Shown here piece by piece: positions 8,177-16,180 of a stretch of DNA of 64,000 bases. The position numbers and the translations under genes were made by a program. The notes under the pieces were generated by a model. It was given only the letters and a program-made list of their open reading frames with translations. It did no database searches and was not told the origin of the DNA. The DNA comes from Gammaproteobacteria bacterium. GTDB lineage: Bacteria; Pseudomonadota; Gammaproteobacteria; Steroidobacterales; GCA-2729495. Each line of letters begins with the position of its first letter. Within the stretch, counting starts at the first letter, position 1. The DNA is taken from contig QUBU01000002.1 of NCBI GenBank assembly GCA_014337915.1, positions 1 through 64,000 on the forward strand, in the 5' to 3' direction.

Positions 8177-9160
8177 TCAGGCGAGCAGGGTGCGCGCCCG
8201 GCGCGCCGCGTAGCTGATGATCATGTCGGCGCCCGCGCGCCGCAGCGCGATCCAGGTCTCCCGTTGCAGGCGCGCCGCATCTCCCAGGCCGTTGGCGGCC
8301 AGCAGGTCGAGCGCCGCCTGCTCGCCGCTGGTCTGGTAGGCCGCCCAGGGCAGCGGGATGCTGGCGGAAAGATCCCGCAGCACGTCCAGGCAGGGCAGGC
8401 CCGGCTTCACCATGAGGATGTCCGCACCTTCGTCGGCATCGCGCTGCGCCGAGCGCCGCGCATCCGTCGGCCGCGCCGGGTCGATCTGGTAACTCGCGCG
8501 GTCCTGCAGTGCACCGCCGGCGGCCGGTGCGGAATCTGCGGCCAGGCGGAACGGGCCATAGAACGCCGAATGGAACTTCGCCGCGTAGCTCATCAGCAGC
8601 GTGCGCCCGAGGCCGGCGGCTTGCAATGCGGTGCGGATGGCGCCGATGCGCCCATCCATCATGTCGCTCGGCGCCACGCAATCGACCCCGGCCGTGGCGC
8701 AGGCCAGCGCGTAGTCGACCAGCGCCGCCACCGAGGCGCCGTTGTCGACGTGGTCGCGCGCCTCGTTGAGCAGCCCGCAATGCCCGTGGCTGGTGGCCGC
8801 GCACAGGCAGATATCGGCGGCCAGCCAGATGCCGCTGCCGAAGCGCCGGCGCAGCACTTCGATCTGTGCCACCGTGAAGCCGTGGTCGAAACTCTGCTCA
8901 CGACGGGTTTCCGGCACGCCGAACAGCAGGAACTTGTCCACGCCGGCAGCGAGATCGGCCTCCACCTGCCGCGCGAGGGACTCCGGCGTGTCGCGCCACA
9001 CGTCGCTGAGGCCGGGCACCGGCTCGCGTGCGGCCAGGCCCTCGACCACGAACAGCGGCTGGATGAGCTTGCGCGGGTCGAGGTCGACCTCGCGCACCAG
9101 TTCGCGGGTCGCGGCGGCCAGTCGTGTGCGCCGCAGGCTCAGGCCAGCCATGAGCGCCAC
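8177..9160 (-). CDS. hemB: porphobilinogen synthase (5-aminolevulinate dehydratase), zinc-type
   Basis: Joins two 5-aminolevulinate molecules into porphobilinogen. At 327 residues it is normal in length. Both active-site lysines are visible: Lys195 in SYAAKFHSAFYGPF and Lys252 in ILMVKPGLP. The metal site is the cysteine form: Cys118, Cys120 and Cys128 in the segment DICLCAATSHGHCG, which indicates zinc at the catalytic site rather than the Asp-rich magnesium form. The start overlaps the end of hemC by 22 bases, so the two are translationally linked. A second ATG at residue 4 is an alternative start. Confidence 0.95.
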   Translation of the reverse strand: MALMAGLSLRRTRLAAATRELVREVDLDPRKLIQPLFVVEGLAAREPVPGLSDVWRDTPESLARQVEADLAAGVDKFLLFGVPETRREQSFDHGFTVAQIEVLRRRFGSGIWLAADICLCAATSHGHCGLLNEARDHVDNGASVAALVDYALACATAGVDCVAPSDMMDGRIGAIRTALQAAGLGRTLLMSYAAKFHSAFYGPFRLAADSAPAAGGALQDRASYQIDPARPTDARRSAQRDADEGADILMVKPGLPCLDVLRDLSASIPLPWAAYQTSGEQAALDLLAANGLGDAARLQRETWIALRRAGADMIISYAARRARTLLA

Positions 9161-10677
9161 TCCTGTCGGGAAGGGAAGGGGTGCAGGTTGCCGACACCCT
9201 GCGCGCGCAGCGCCTGGAACGTCTTGCCCGGCCCGCAGGCATGGTGGGCATCGGCCGGCAGCCAGGCGCGCAGCGCCTGGAACTGCGCGGCGCTGCCCCA
9301 GTAGAAATGCGTGCTCTGCGCGAGCCGCGCGCGTATCGTCGCCAGCGCCACCGGATCGCTGGGGCTGTCGATCGCATAGGTGGCCTGCACCCGGCCGACG
9401 CCGCTGTCGTGCCAGCTGGCCACCGCGTCCTCGCGTGTCATCACCGTCCAGTCCGCGAGTGGCGGCAGTCGCAGCACGGCTGCGGCCAGCAGCGGCGTGA
9501 TCGCGCGGAACCCCAGGTTGTCCGCGCAGCCCTCGACCCAGACCCCGCGTCGCGCCAGTTGCCGCCAGCTTTCCACGCCGCTGACCCAGACGCGGGTATC
9601 CGGCGGCATCGGAGCCGCGCCGGGCCAGGCGCGCCAGTGCGCCAGGAACAGTGCTCCCGGCTTGCCGGAGGAACGCCTCGCGATTCGCCGCAGATGGCTC
9701 GCCCCGGCCCAGTCGCTGCCGTCCCAGGCGCGCGCTCCTGCCGGTGGCGGCGGCCTGCGCCAGGCGAGGCGGTGGTACGGGCGCGATGCGCCGCTGCCCG
9801 CCATGAACAGCAGCGTGCCGCAGTTCGCATCGGGCAGGCTGCTCGCCGCGAAGCCGTCGCGCTCGCCCGCCGGCAATGCCGCCGCCAGGGAGAGTTCACG
9901 CGCCACGCGGCGGGCCGTGGCGGCATCGTGCAGCTGCGCCAGCAGCCCGGCGACGCGTGCGTCGCCGTCGCGGCAGTCGATGGCGAGCGCGCCCTGGCCG
10001 GCCGCCGTCGGGCAGGCCGACAGCGGCAGCAGCATCAGGCGCGTGTCCTGCAGCAGCGGCGCCAGTGCCGCATGGCCATCGCGGTCGCCCCAGAGGCGCG
10101 CCAGGCCGGCCAGCGCCAGCACCGCACCGTCCAGTGCCTGTGGATGTGCGCGCGGCAGGCGCAGCCGCGCCAGGCGCTGCTCCACCGGGCCACGCAGCGG
10201 CGCGAACGTCAGTTGCGGTGGCTGTGCACCCAGCCGCGGCAGTGCTTCGCGCAGGAAGCCGCCGGCCAGCGTGGCGCGCCGGGCGGACGAAGTGCCGATG
10301 CGCAGCGGCTGGTCGCTGGCGAGCAGTGCCGTTGCATCGGCGCGGAACAGCACGACGTCGTGCGGATGCTCGCGTGCCGGCACGGCGGCCTGGCGGATGC
10401 CGGGCCGCGGCTCCAGCGGCAGGTCCTTCATCGAGTGCACGCAGAAGTCCACCTGCTCCGTGAGCAGGGCCCTGTCGAGCTCGGCCGAAAAAAATCCGGG
10501 GTCGCCCACCGCGGAGAGCGGCGTGTCACGATCGCGGTCGCCGCGGGTCTCGACGCTGACGAGTTCCAGCGGCTGGCCAGGATCGACGGCATGCAGGGCC
10601 CGCAGCACCAGGCGGCTCTGCGCCACGGCCAGCAGCGAACCGCGCGTACCCAAGCGTAATGTAGAGCGCTGCGCCAT
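9139..10677 (-). CDS. hemC: hydroxymethylbilane synthase with C-terminal uroporphyrinogen-III-synthase-like domain (HemC-HemD fusion)
   Basis: Predicted 512 residues; ordinary HemC is about 310. Residues 5-265 are HemC-like: LGTRGSLLAVAQS, TRGD, catalytic Asp85 in VHSMKD, GTSSARR, and AAGQGALAIDCR. From about residue 300 to 512 the sequence resembles HemD: WTVMTREDA, FYWGSAAQFQAL and ACGPGKTFQALRAQG match its conserved blocks. A residue-by-residue alignment with E. coli HemC (recalled) needs no gap around the cofactor site. It puts Glu272 (LPAGE) where Cys242 of LEGGC anchors the dipyrromethane cofactor; the nearest cysteine is Cys286. The ATG at 10677 starts the HemC domain directly and lies 5 bases after hemA. 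The protein may be a bifunctional enzyme or have altered chemistry. Confidence 0.8.
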   Translation of the reverse strand: MAQRSTLRLGTRGSLLAVAQSRLVLRALHAVDPGQPLELVSVETRGDRDRDTPLSAVGDPGFFSAELDRALLTEQVDFCVHSMKDLPLEPRPGIRQAAVPAREHPHDVVLFRADATALLASDQPLRIGTSSARRATLAGGFLREALPRLGAQPPQLTFAPLRGPVEQRLARLRLPRAHPQALDGAVLALAGLARLWGDRDGHAALAPLLQDTRLMLLPLSACPTAAGQGALAIDCRDGDARVAGLLAQLHDAATARRVARELSLAAALPAGERDGFAASSLPDANCGTLLFMAGSGASRPYHRLAWRRPPPPAGARAWDGSDWAGASHLRRIARRSSGKPGALFLAHWRAWPGAAPMPPDTRVWVSGVESWRQLARRGVWVEGCADNLGFRAITPLLAAAVLRLPPLADWTVMTREDAVASWHDSGVGRVQATYAIDSPSDPVALATIRARLAQSTHFYWGSAAQFQALRAWLPADAHHACGPGKTFQALRAQGVGNLHPFPSRQEWRSWLA

Positions 10678-10682
10678 CGGCT

Positions 10683-11597
10683 TCAGCCTGCCGCCCGATG
10701 GGGCCAGGAGGTAGTCGCCGCAGCGGCCGTTGCAGCCCATTCCCGGGCGCGCTGCCGGCAGTCCTGCCGGGCGCGTGCGACCTGCAGCGAGCGGATGTTC
10801 TGCTGCGAGCGGCGCAGGTCGAAGACGTCATCGAGGTCGTGGCTGTGGATTCCTGCAGGCCATGGCTGTCCGCTGCCACGCCGCCGGCCGAGGTGGACCA
10901 GCGACCTTGCGGTGCCGGCAGCCTCGAGCCAGTCGAACCAGCGGCCGTCGTTCGCCGGGTCCACCGGCGTGGTGATGACGACGTGGCGGGCCCACCGGGC
11001 AGCCTCAGCGCCGGCCTCGGCCGCGAACACGCGCCCCGCCGCGACGAAGGCGGCACCCGGCGGCCGGCGGCTCCAGGTGCCGATCGACTGGGCACGGAAG
11101 AACGGCAGCAGTGACTGCGCCAGCTCGCCCGCGCCGACGACGAGCAGCGGCTCCGCGGGCGCAGCGCGCAGCAGGCGTCGCACGAGACTACCGTAGGAGG
11201 CGCCGCCGATGTCGTCGAGGTGTGTGTTGCGGATGGCGCGCGTGTCCCTGACCAGCCCGGTGACGACTGGAGCGAGCGCGTCCGCCGCGGCGGCCGGGGC
11301 GTTGTCCCGGAACGTCTCCCAGGCACGGCGGAACTGGCCAAAGACATTGGTCTCGCCAGGGATGGCGCTTTTCAGGCCGCAGCTGAATTCCAGCAGGAAG
11401 GCGTAGGCGGCAGCGCCATGGCGGGTCTCCGGCGGGGTGAGTGCCGCTATGGTGCTGGCGGCGGCCTGGCCGGCGCCGACCAGCAGGCTGCGCAGGCAGG
11501 TGTCGATGCGCCAGATGGTTGCGAGGCCGACCCCGGCAGGGACCGGTGCCACGCCCTGCGGCCAGTGGCCGACCACCAGCGGCGCGGGCGTACTCAT
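10683..11597 (-). CDS. hemA: divergent, short glutamyl-tRNA reductase
   Basis: A 304-residue HemA homologue; canonical enzymes have about 420. It would reduce glutamyl-tRNA to glutamate-1-semialdehyde using NADPH. Retained features are Cys34 in DTCLRS (equivalent of the catalytic Cys in STCNR), the SCGLKSAIPGETNVFGQ block (SGLDSLVLGEPQILGQ in E. coli), the VRDTR segment, and a nucleotide-binding VVGAGELA (about 153-160). It ends soon after the NADPH domain, so the long C-terminal dimerisation helices are missing. The conserved VDIAVPRD segment is replaced by VHLGRRRG. The start overlaps cysK by 4 bases. Divergent enough that activity is uncertain; its position ahead of hemC, hemB and hemL supports the call. 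Confidence 0.75.
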   Translation of the reverse strand: MSTPAPLVVGHWPQGVAPVPAGVGLATIWRIDTCLRSLLVGAGQAAASTIAALTPPETRHGAAAYAFLLEFSCGLKSAIPGETNVFGQFRRAWETFRDNAPAAAADALAPVVTGLVRDTRAIRNTHLDDIGGASYGSLVRRLLRAAPAEPLLVVGAGELAQSLLPFFRAQSIGTWSRRPPGAAFVAAGRVFAAEAGAEAARWARHVVITTPVDPANDGRWFDWLEAAGTARSLVHLGRRRGSGQPWPAGIHSHDLDDVFDLRRSQQNIRSLQVARARQDCRQRAREWAATAAAATTSWPHRAAG

Positions 11598-12571
11598 CCG
11601 CGCTGCCCCGCCGCGGCTTCGATGCCGGCGAGCCAGGCGTCGTCGGAGCCGTCGCTGATGTCGTCGAGCAGGAAGGTCGAGAGATAACGCTCGCCGGTGT
11701 CGGGCAGCATCGCGAGCAGCACCGAGCCCGGCGTGGCCTGCCGTGCCACACGCAGCGCCGCAGCGAGCGTGGCACCGGCGGAAAGGCCGACGAAGATGCC
11801 TTCCTCGGCGGCGAGGCGGCGCGCCGTGGCCTTGGCTTCCTCGTCGTTGACTCGCACCAGCTCGTCATGCAGCTCGCGGTTCAGCACCTCGGGCAGGAAA
11901 TCCGGCGTCCAGCCCTGGATGCGGTGCGGTTTCCACTCGGCACCGCCGAGCAGCGAGGCGCCCTCGGGTTCGGCGGCGATGATCTTCACCTCGGGGCGCG
12001 CCAGGCGCAGCACTTCGCCGGCGCCGGTGAGCGTGCCACCGGTACCCCAGCCGGTCACCCAGAAATCCAGCCGTCGGCCGGCGAAGTCCCGCAGGATCTC
12101 CGGGCCCGTGGTCTGGCGGTGGTACGCCGGATTGGCCGGGTTCTGGAACTGGCGCGCGAGGAACCAGCCATGCTGCCGGGCCAGTTCTTCCGCCTTGCGC
12201 ACCATGCCGGTGCCGCGCGCTGCCGCCGGCGTGAGGATCACCTTCGCGCCATAGGCCCGCATGATCTTGCGGCGCTCGATGGAGAAGGTCTCCGTCATCA
12301 CGGCGACGAAGGGATAGCCGCGCGCGGCGCAGACCATGGCGAGTGCGATGCCGGTGTTGCCCGAGGTGGCCTCGACCACCGTCTGCCCGGGCTTCAGCAG
12401 GCCGCGGCGCTCGGCATCGTCGATGATGGCGAATGCCAGGCGATCCTTGACCGAGCCGGCCGGATTGAATGCCTCGACCTTCACGTAGAGCTCCACATGC
12501 TCCGGCGCGATGCGGTTGAGGCGCACCACCGGTGTTTCGCCGATGGTGTCGAGGATGCTGTCGTGAATCAT
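11594..12571 (-). CDS. cysK: cysteine synthase A (O-acetylserine sulfhydrylase)
   Basis: PLP enzyme making cysteine from O-acetylserine and sulfide. The 325 residues show the family marks: Lys42 in NPAGSVKDR (Schiff base), TSGNTG (69-74) for substrate binding, and GWGTGGT for phosphate binding (more often GIGTGGT). CysK and CysM are close relatives; the overall pattern favours CysK. It overlaps cysG by 4 bases upstream and hemA by 4 bases downstream, placing sulfide use and siroheme synthesis on one transcript. Confidence 0.93.
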   Translation of the reverse strand: MIHDSILDTIGETPVVRLNRIAPEHVELYVKVEAFNPAGSVKDRLAFAIIDDAERRGLLKPGQTVVEATSGNTGIALAMVCAARGYPFVAVMTETFSIERRKIMRAYGAKVILTPAAARGTGMVRKAEELARQHGWFLARQFQNPANPAYHRQTTGPEILRDFAGRRLDFWVTGWGTGGTLTGAGEVLRLARPEVKIIAAEPEGASLLGGAEWKPHRIQGWTPDFLPEVLNRELHDELVRVNDEEAKATARRLAAEEGIFVGLSAGATLAAALRVARQATPGSVLLAMLPDTGERYLSTFLLDDISDGSDDAWLAGIEAAAGQRG

Positions 12572-13974
12572 GAGGCTCTCCTGTCAATCTGTTGAGTTGG
12601 TCCGGCCAGCCTGGCTGCCAGCGATACCGTTGCGCCGACGAGCAGCAGTGCCGGTGCGCCAGGCCGGCTGTCGGTGGCTGCCCTGGCAGCGATGTTACCC
12701 AGCGTACCGGTCAGTACCGTCTGGCCGGGCAGCGTGCCGTCGCGGATGACGGCGGCAGGCGTACCGGGCCGGCGCCCGTGGCGCTGCAGTTCGGCGGCGA
12801 CTTCGGCGATGCGCGCGCCACCCATATAGATGGCCAGCGTCGAGTCCAGTGCCGCGAGGCCGCGCCAGTCCGTGCCGTTGCCGTCGCTGGCACCGGAGGC
12901 GGTCACCAGGGTCACCGCCGTGGCCAGGCCGCGGTGCGTCAGCGGAATGCCGGCCGCGGCGCCACAGGCGCTGGCCGCCGTGATGCCGGGGATGATCCCG
13001 AAGGGCAGGCCGGCCGCCGCCAGCGCCAGCGCTTCCTCGCCGCCGCGGCCGAAGACCAGCGGGTCACCACCCTTCAGGCGGCAGACGCGGGCCCCGGCGC
13101 GTACCCGGCTCACCAGCAGTTCGTTGATCACCTGCTGGCTGGTGGACAGGCGCCCGCCACGCTTGCCGACGTTGACCAGTTCGGCCTCGCGGCGCGCGGC
13201 GCGCAGCAGCTCCGGCGCGACCAGGCGGTCGTGGATCACCACATCGGCTTCCTGCAGTGCCCGCAGGCCGCGCACCGAGATCAGCCCGGGATCGCCGGGG
13301 CCGGCTCCCACCAGCCAGGCGCGACCGCTGGCAGCGGTGGGAGGCTCACCAGCGAGGGCGCCTGCCGCCAGGGCATCGGCGGTCGCAGGGTCGCCCTGCA
13401 GGACGGCATCGGCCGCGGGACCCGAGAGCAGGTCCTCCCAGAAGGCGCGGCGCGCGGTGATTGCAGGCAATGCGTCGCGGACCCGGCCGCGCCATTGGCC
13501 GGCCCAGCGGGCCAGGGCGCCGATCCCTGCCGGCAGCCATTGCTCCAGCCGCTGGCGCAGCAGGCGCGCGAGCACCGGAGCATGCCCACCGCTGGAGATG
13601 GCGACCATGACTGGCGATCGCTCCACGACCGCGGGGAATATGAAGGAAGAGGCGTCGCCGTCGTCGACGACATTGCAGAGCCGGTACTGTGCTGATGCGG
13701 CGGCGGCCACCGCGGCATTGATGTCGCGATCATCCGTTGCCGCGATCACCAGCAAGGATTCCGCGACCAGGGAGGCCGTGAATGGCCGCTGTTCGACCCG
13801 CAGTGCGCCCGCGCGGGCCAGCTCCCGGATGCCGGCATGCAGTTCGGGTGCGTTGACCGTCACCCGCGCACCCGCCCGCAGGAGCTCGCGGGCCTTGCGC
13901 AGCGCCACCACGCCACCGCCGACCACCAGGCAGGGCTGGTGCGCGATCCTGGCGAACAGCGGGAAGTGGTCCAT
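12568..13974 (-). CDS. cysG: siroheme synthase (precorrin-2 dehydrogenase/ferrochelatase + uroporphyrinogen-III methyltransferase)
   Basis: Trifunctional enzyme turning uroporphyrinogen III into siroheme, the cofactor of sulfite reductase. The 468 residues include an N-terminal NAD-dependent dehydrogenase/ferrochelatase part (VVGGGVVALRKA, about 17-28), with Asp104 (NVVDD) and Ser128 (ISSGG) falling at the same numbers as the E. coli catalytic residues. The methyltransferase part runs from about residue 218 (LVGAGPGDPGL) and contains VGKRGG, RLKGGDPLVFGRGGEE and GITAASACGA. The ATG at 13974 starts the first domain and has AGGA upstream; the extra 61 residues from a more distal ATG are AT-rich leader. 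First gene of the six-gene operon. Confidence 0.95.
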   Translation of the reverse strand: MDHFPLFARIAHQPCLVVGGGVVALRKARELLRAGARVTVNAPELHAGIRELARAGALRVEQRPFTASLVAESLLVIAATDDRDINAAVAAAASAQYRLCNVVDDGDASSFIFPAVVERSPVMVAISSGGHAPVLARLLRQRLEQWLPAGIGALARWAGQWRGRVRDALPAITARRAFWEDLLSGPAADAVLQGDPATADALAAGALAGEPPTAASGRAWLVGAGPGDPGLISVRGLRALQEADVVIHDRLVAPELLRAARREAELVNVGKRGGRLSTSQQVINELLVSRVRAGARVCRLKGGDPLVFGRGGEEALALAAAGLPFGIIPGITAASACGAAAGIPLTHRGLATAVTLVTASGASDGNGTDWRGLAALDSTLAIYMGGARIAEVAAELQRHGRRPGTPAAVIRDGTLPGQTVLTGTLGNIAARAATDSRPGAPALLLVGATVSLAARLAGPTQQIDRRAS

Positions 13975-14061
13975 GCGGGGTAATCCTGGCCCGGAGGGCC
14001 ATTCGTGGGCCGCCACGATAGGCTGCGCCGCCCGCCAGGAAAAAGATTGATGATTTCTGGT

Positions 14062-14084
14062 CTTATTCGTTATAGGAATAAGAG
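14062..14084. promoter_or_regulatory. perfect inverted repeat in the cysG/cysB divergent promoter region (candidate CysB operator)
   Basis: TCTTATTC (14062-14069) and GAATAAGA (14077-14084) are perfect 8-bp arms with a 7-base spacer (GTTATAG). The repeat sits in the AT-rich, non-coding 212-bp gap between divergent cysG and the CysB-family gene. Its AT-rich LysR-type dyad form fits an operator for the adjacent regulator; that link is inference. Confidence 0.6.
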
Positions 14085-14115
14085 AGAAACGGAAAAATCT
14101 ACGCGCGGCCTGACG

Positions 14116-14141
14116 CTGCTGTAAACAGCAGGTTATATACT
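14116..14141 (+). promoter_or_regulatory. second inverted repeat and -10-like box before the CysB-family gene
   Basis: CTGCTGT (14116-14122) and ACAGCAG (14125-14131) are perfect arms 2 bases apart, followed by TATACT at 14136-14141, 46 bases before the ATG at 14187. It could be an autoregulatory site overlapping the promoter. No good -35 box is visible. Confidence 0.4.
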
Positions 14142-14186
14142 GCGCGGCCCCCGTCACCCGGGATGCCGGCGCCCGCCGAGGCTGAC

Positions 14187-15194
14187 ATGACGCTCCAGCA
14201 ACTCAAGTACCTGCTCGCCATCGCCGACAGCGGCCTCAACATCACGGCTGCGGCCGAGAAGCTCTTCACCAGCCAGCCCGGCATCAGCAAGCAGCTGAAG
14301 CTCCTCGAACAGGAACTCGGCGTGCAGCTGTTCACCCGCAAGGGCAAGTCGCTGGCGGCCATCACGCCCGCGGGCCGCGATGTCATCGCCCGCGCCCGCA
14401 AGATCGCCCGCGAGGTGCAGAACATCCGCAGCCTGGCGCGCGAGATGTCCGGCGAACAGGAAGGCACGCTCGCCATCGCCACCACGCACACCCAGGCGCG
14501 CTACGTGCTGCCCGATGTGCTGCGTGTGTTCCGTGAGCGCTACCCTGGCGTCAATCTCGAACTCCACCAGGGCACGTCCGAGCAGATCGCCGAGCTGGTT
14601 GCCGCCAACCGCGTGGACTTCGCCATCGCCACCGGGTCGCTGCAGCTGTTCTCCGGCCTGACCATGCTGCCCTGCTACCAGTGGGACCGCATCATCCTCG
14701 TGCCGCGCGGTCATCCGCTGACGAAGGTGCCCCAGCCCATCGACCTCGCCACGCTCGCGGAACACCCGCTGATCACCTACGTGTTCAGCGCCACCGGCGA
14801 GTCGTCCTTCAAGGAGGCCTTCGCCGCGCAGGGCCTGGAACCGCAGGTGGTCTTCACTGCGCGCGATGCCGACATCATCAAGACTTACGTGCGCATGGGC
14901 ATGGGCGTGGGCGTGGTGGCCTCGATGGCCTTCGAGCGCGCCGACGAGAAGGACCTGGTGGCGCTGGAAGCCGTGGGCCTGTTCCCCCGCGTCACCACCT
15001 GGCTGGGGTTTCGCAGGGACAGCGTGCTGCGCGGCTACATGGTGGACTTCGTGTCGCTGTTCTCGCCGCAGCTGACCGGCGACCGGGTGCGCCGCGCCGC
15101 TGCGCTGGCGACCCAGGCCGAGGTCGACGCGCTGCTGGCGGACCTGAAGCTGCCGCTGCGCGCCAGCGGCCAGGCGCCCGCACGCCCCGGGTGA
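14187..15194 (+). CDS. cysB: LysR-family regulator of sulfur assimilation, CysB/Cbl type
   Basis: Predicted 335-residue DNA-binding activator that senses sulfur status. The N-terminal winged helix-turn-helix (about 3-62, TAAAEKLFTSQPGISKQLK) and the ligand-binding domain follow CysB closely. Thr100 and Thr102 in ATTHTQARYVLP coincide in number with E. coli CysB sulfate-contact residues, and Thr149 in ATGSL also matches. It could be Cbl instead, a close paralogue. The ATG at 14187 follows GAGG and begins MTLQQLKYL, the family start; an upstream in-frame ATG at 14163 is less likely. Divergent from the cysG operon and convergent with cysH. Confidence 0.9.
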   Translation: MTLQQLKYLLAIADSGLNITAAAEKLFTSQPGISKQLKLLEQELGVQLFTRKGKSLAAITPAGRDVIARARKIAREVQNIRSLAREMSGEQEGTLAIATTHTQARYVLPDVLRVFRERYPGVNLELHQGTSEQIAELVAANRVDFAIATGSLQLFSGLTMLPCYQWDRIILVPRGHPLTKVPQPIDLATLAEHPLITYVFSATGESSFKEAFAAQGLEPQVVFTARDADIIKTYVRMGMGVGVVASMAFERADEKDLVALEAVGLFPRVTTWLGFRRDSVLRGYMVDFVSLFSPQLTGDRVRRAAALATQAEVDALLADLKLPLRASGQAPARPG

Positions 15195-15208
15195 AGGCCG
15201 TCGCCAGG

Positions 15209-16012
15209 CTACAGCCCCGACAGGTTGATCTCGTGCAGGCCGCACTCGCGCTTCAGCCCGCCGAAGCGCGTTTCATCGATATGACCGACTTCCTGCAGCG
15301 GCCGCGTGCTGTGGGCGTCGCCGATGGAAACGTAGCCCTGCTGCCATAGCGGATGGTAGGGCAGGCCGTTGGCTTCGAGGTAGCGGTGCACGTCGCGATC
15401 GCTCCAGTCGGCGATCGGATGCACCTTCCAGCGTTCGCCGCCTGACCAGTCGAGGATCTGCACCCCGGTGCGCGTGCTCGCCTGGCTGCGGCGCAGGCCG
15501 GCGAACCAGGTGCCCACCGCCAGCTGCCGCAGGGCCCGCTCCATGGGCTCGACCTTGTTGTCGCGGTTGTAGGCCTCGATGCCGGTGAGCCCCTGTTCCC
15601 AGCGCCGGCCGAAGCGCGATTCCTGCCAGGCAGGACTGAGTTCGCTGCGGTAGATCCTGAGGTTGAGGTCGAGCCTGGACACGAGGTGGTCGACGAACTG
15701 GTAGGTCTCGGGAAACAGGTAGCCGGTGTCGATGAAGATCACCGGAATCCCGGGTCGCAGGCGGTTGACCAGGTGTAGCGACACCGCCGCCTGGGCGCCG
15801 AAGCTCGAGCTCAGCACATGCTCGCCCGGCAGGTTCGCCAGCGCCCATTCGATGCGTTCCTCGGCCGGGCGCCCGGCGAGCAGCCGGTTGCAGTGCGCGA
15901 CGGCGTGCCGCTGCGGGTCCCCCGTGCCACTGGCATGCAGTTCGATGGCTTCCGCCAGCGAGGGCAAGGGCGGAAGGGGATCGGTGATGCGCTGGGCGCT
16001 CGAGGCTGACAT
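15209..16012 (-). CDS. cysH: phosphoadenosine phosphosulfate (PAPS) reductase
   Basis: Reduces PAPS to sulfite with thioredoxin or glutaredoxin in assimilatory sulfate reduction. The 267 residues contain the nucleotide loop SSSFG (68-72), [12 protein letters not shown], the WFAGLRRSQ block and the catalytic Cys257 in KRECGLH. The paired cysteines that bind the iron-sulfur cluster in APS reductases are absent: the corresponding stretch reads [14 protein letters not shown] is therefore the expected substrate. The ATG at 16012 is chosen over two upstream ATGs because GGAG precedes it and the family starts near here. The sulfite it makes would be used by a siroheme enzyme, linking it to cysG. Confidence 0.92.
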   Translation of the reverse strand: MSASSAQRITDPLPPLPSLAEAIELHASGTGDPQRHAVAHCNRLLAGRPAEERIEWALANLPGEHVLSSSFGAQAAVSLHLVNRLRPGIPVIFIDTGYLFPETYQFVDHLVSRLDLNLRIYRSELSPAWQESRFGRRWEQGLTGIEAYNRDNKVEPMERALRQLAVGTWFAGLRRSQASTRTGVQILDWSGGERWKVHPIADWSDRDVHRYLEANGLPYHPLWQQGYVSIGDAHSTRPLQEVGHIDETRFGGLKRECGLHEINLSGL

Positions 16013-16120
16013 GGTGGCTGCTCTCCGGCAGGGGCTGCGCCCGGCCATTGCCGGGACCTTCGTTGATGGCCTTGCGCGGATAACGTACAAAGAAGCCCGC
16101 GCGCCGGGAACGTCGATGTC

Positions 16121-16136
16121 GTTATCCTGCTATAAC
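16121..16136. promoter_or_regulatory. inverted repeat upstream of cysH (candidate CysB site)
   Basis: GTTAT (16121-16125) and ATAAC (16132-16136) are perfect arms with a 6-base spacer, in the gap between divergent cysH and the exported aminotransferase. The core resembles the dyad upstream of cysG (both contain TTAT and TATA elements), so the same regulator may bind. Short arms make this tentative. Confidence 0.4.
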
Positions 16137-16180
16137 CCGGTCGCATGAACCCGCGGATCGCCACCGGAGGAGCTGCTGCC

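Noticed and set aside
6760-8217. 485-residue plus-strand open frame opposite hemL
   Set aside because: Antisense to hemL, with no family motif; hemL on the other strand has all catalytic residues.
15209-16012. cysH as an APS reductase
   Set aside because: The paired cysteines for the iron-sulfur cluster are missing, so PAPS reductase fits better.
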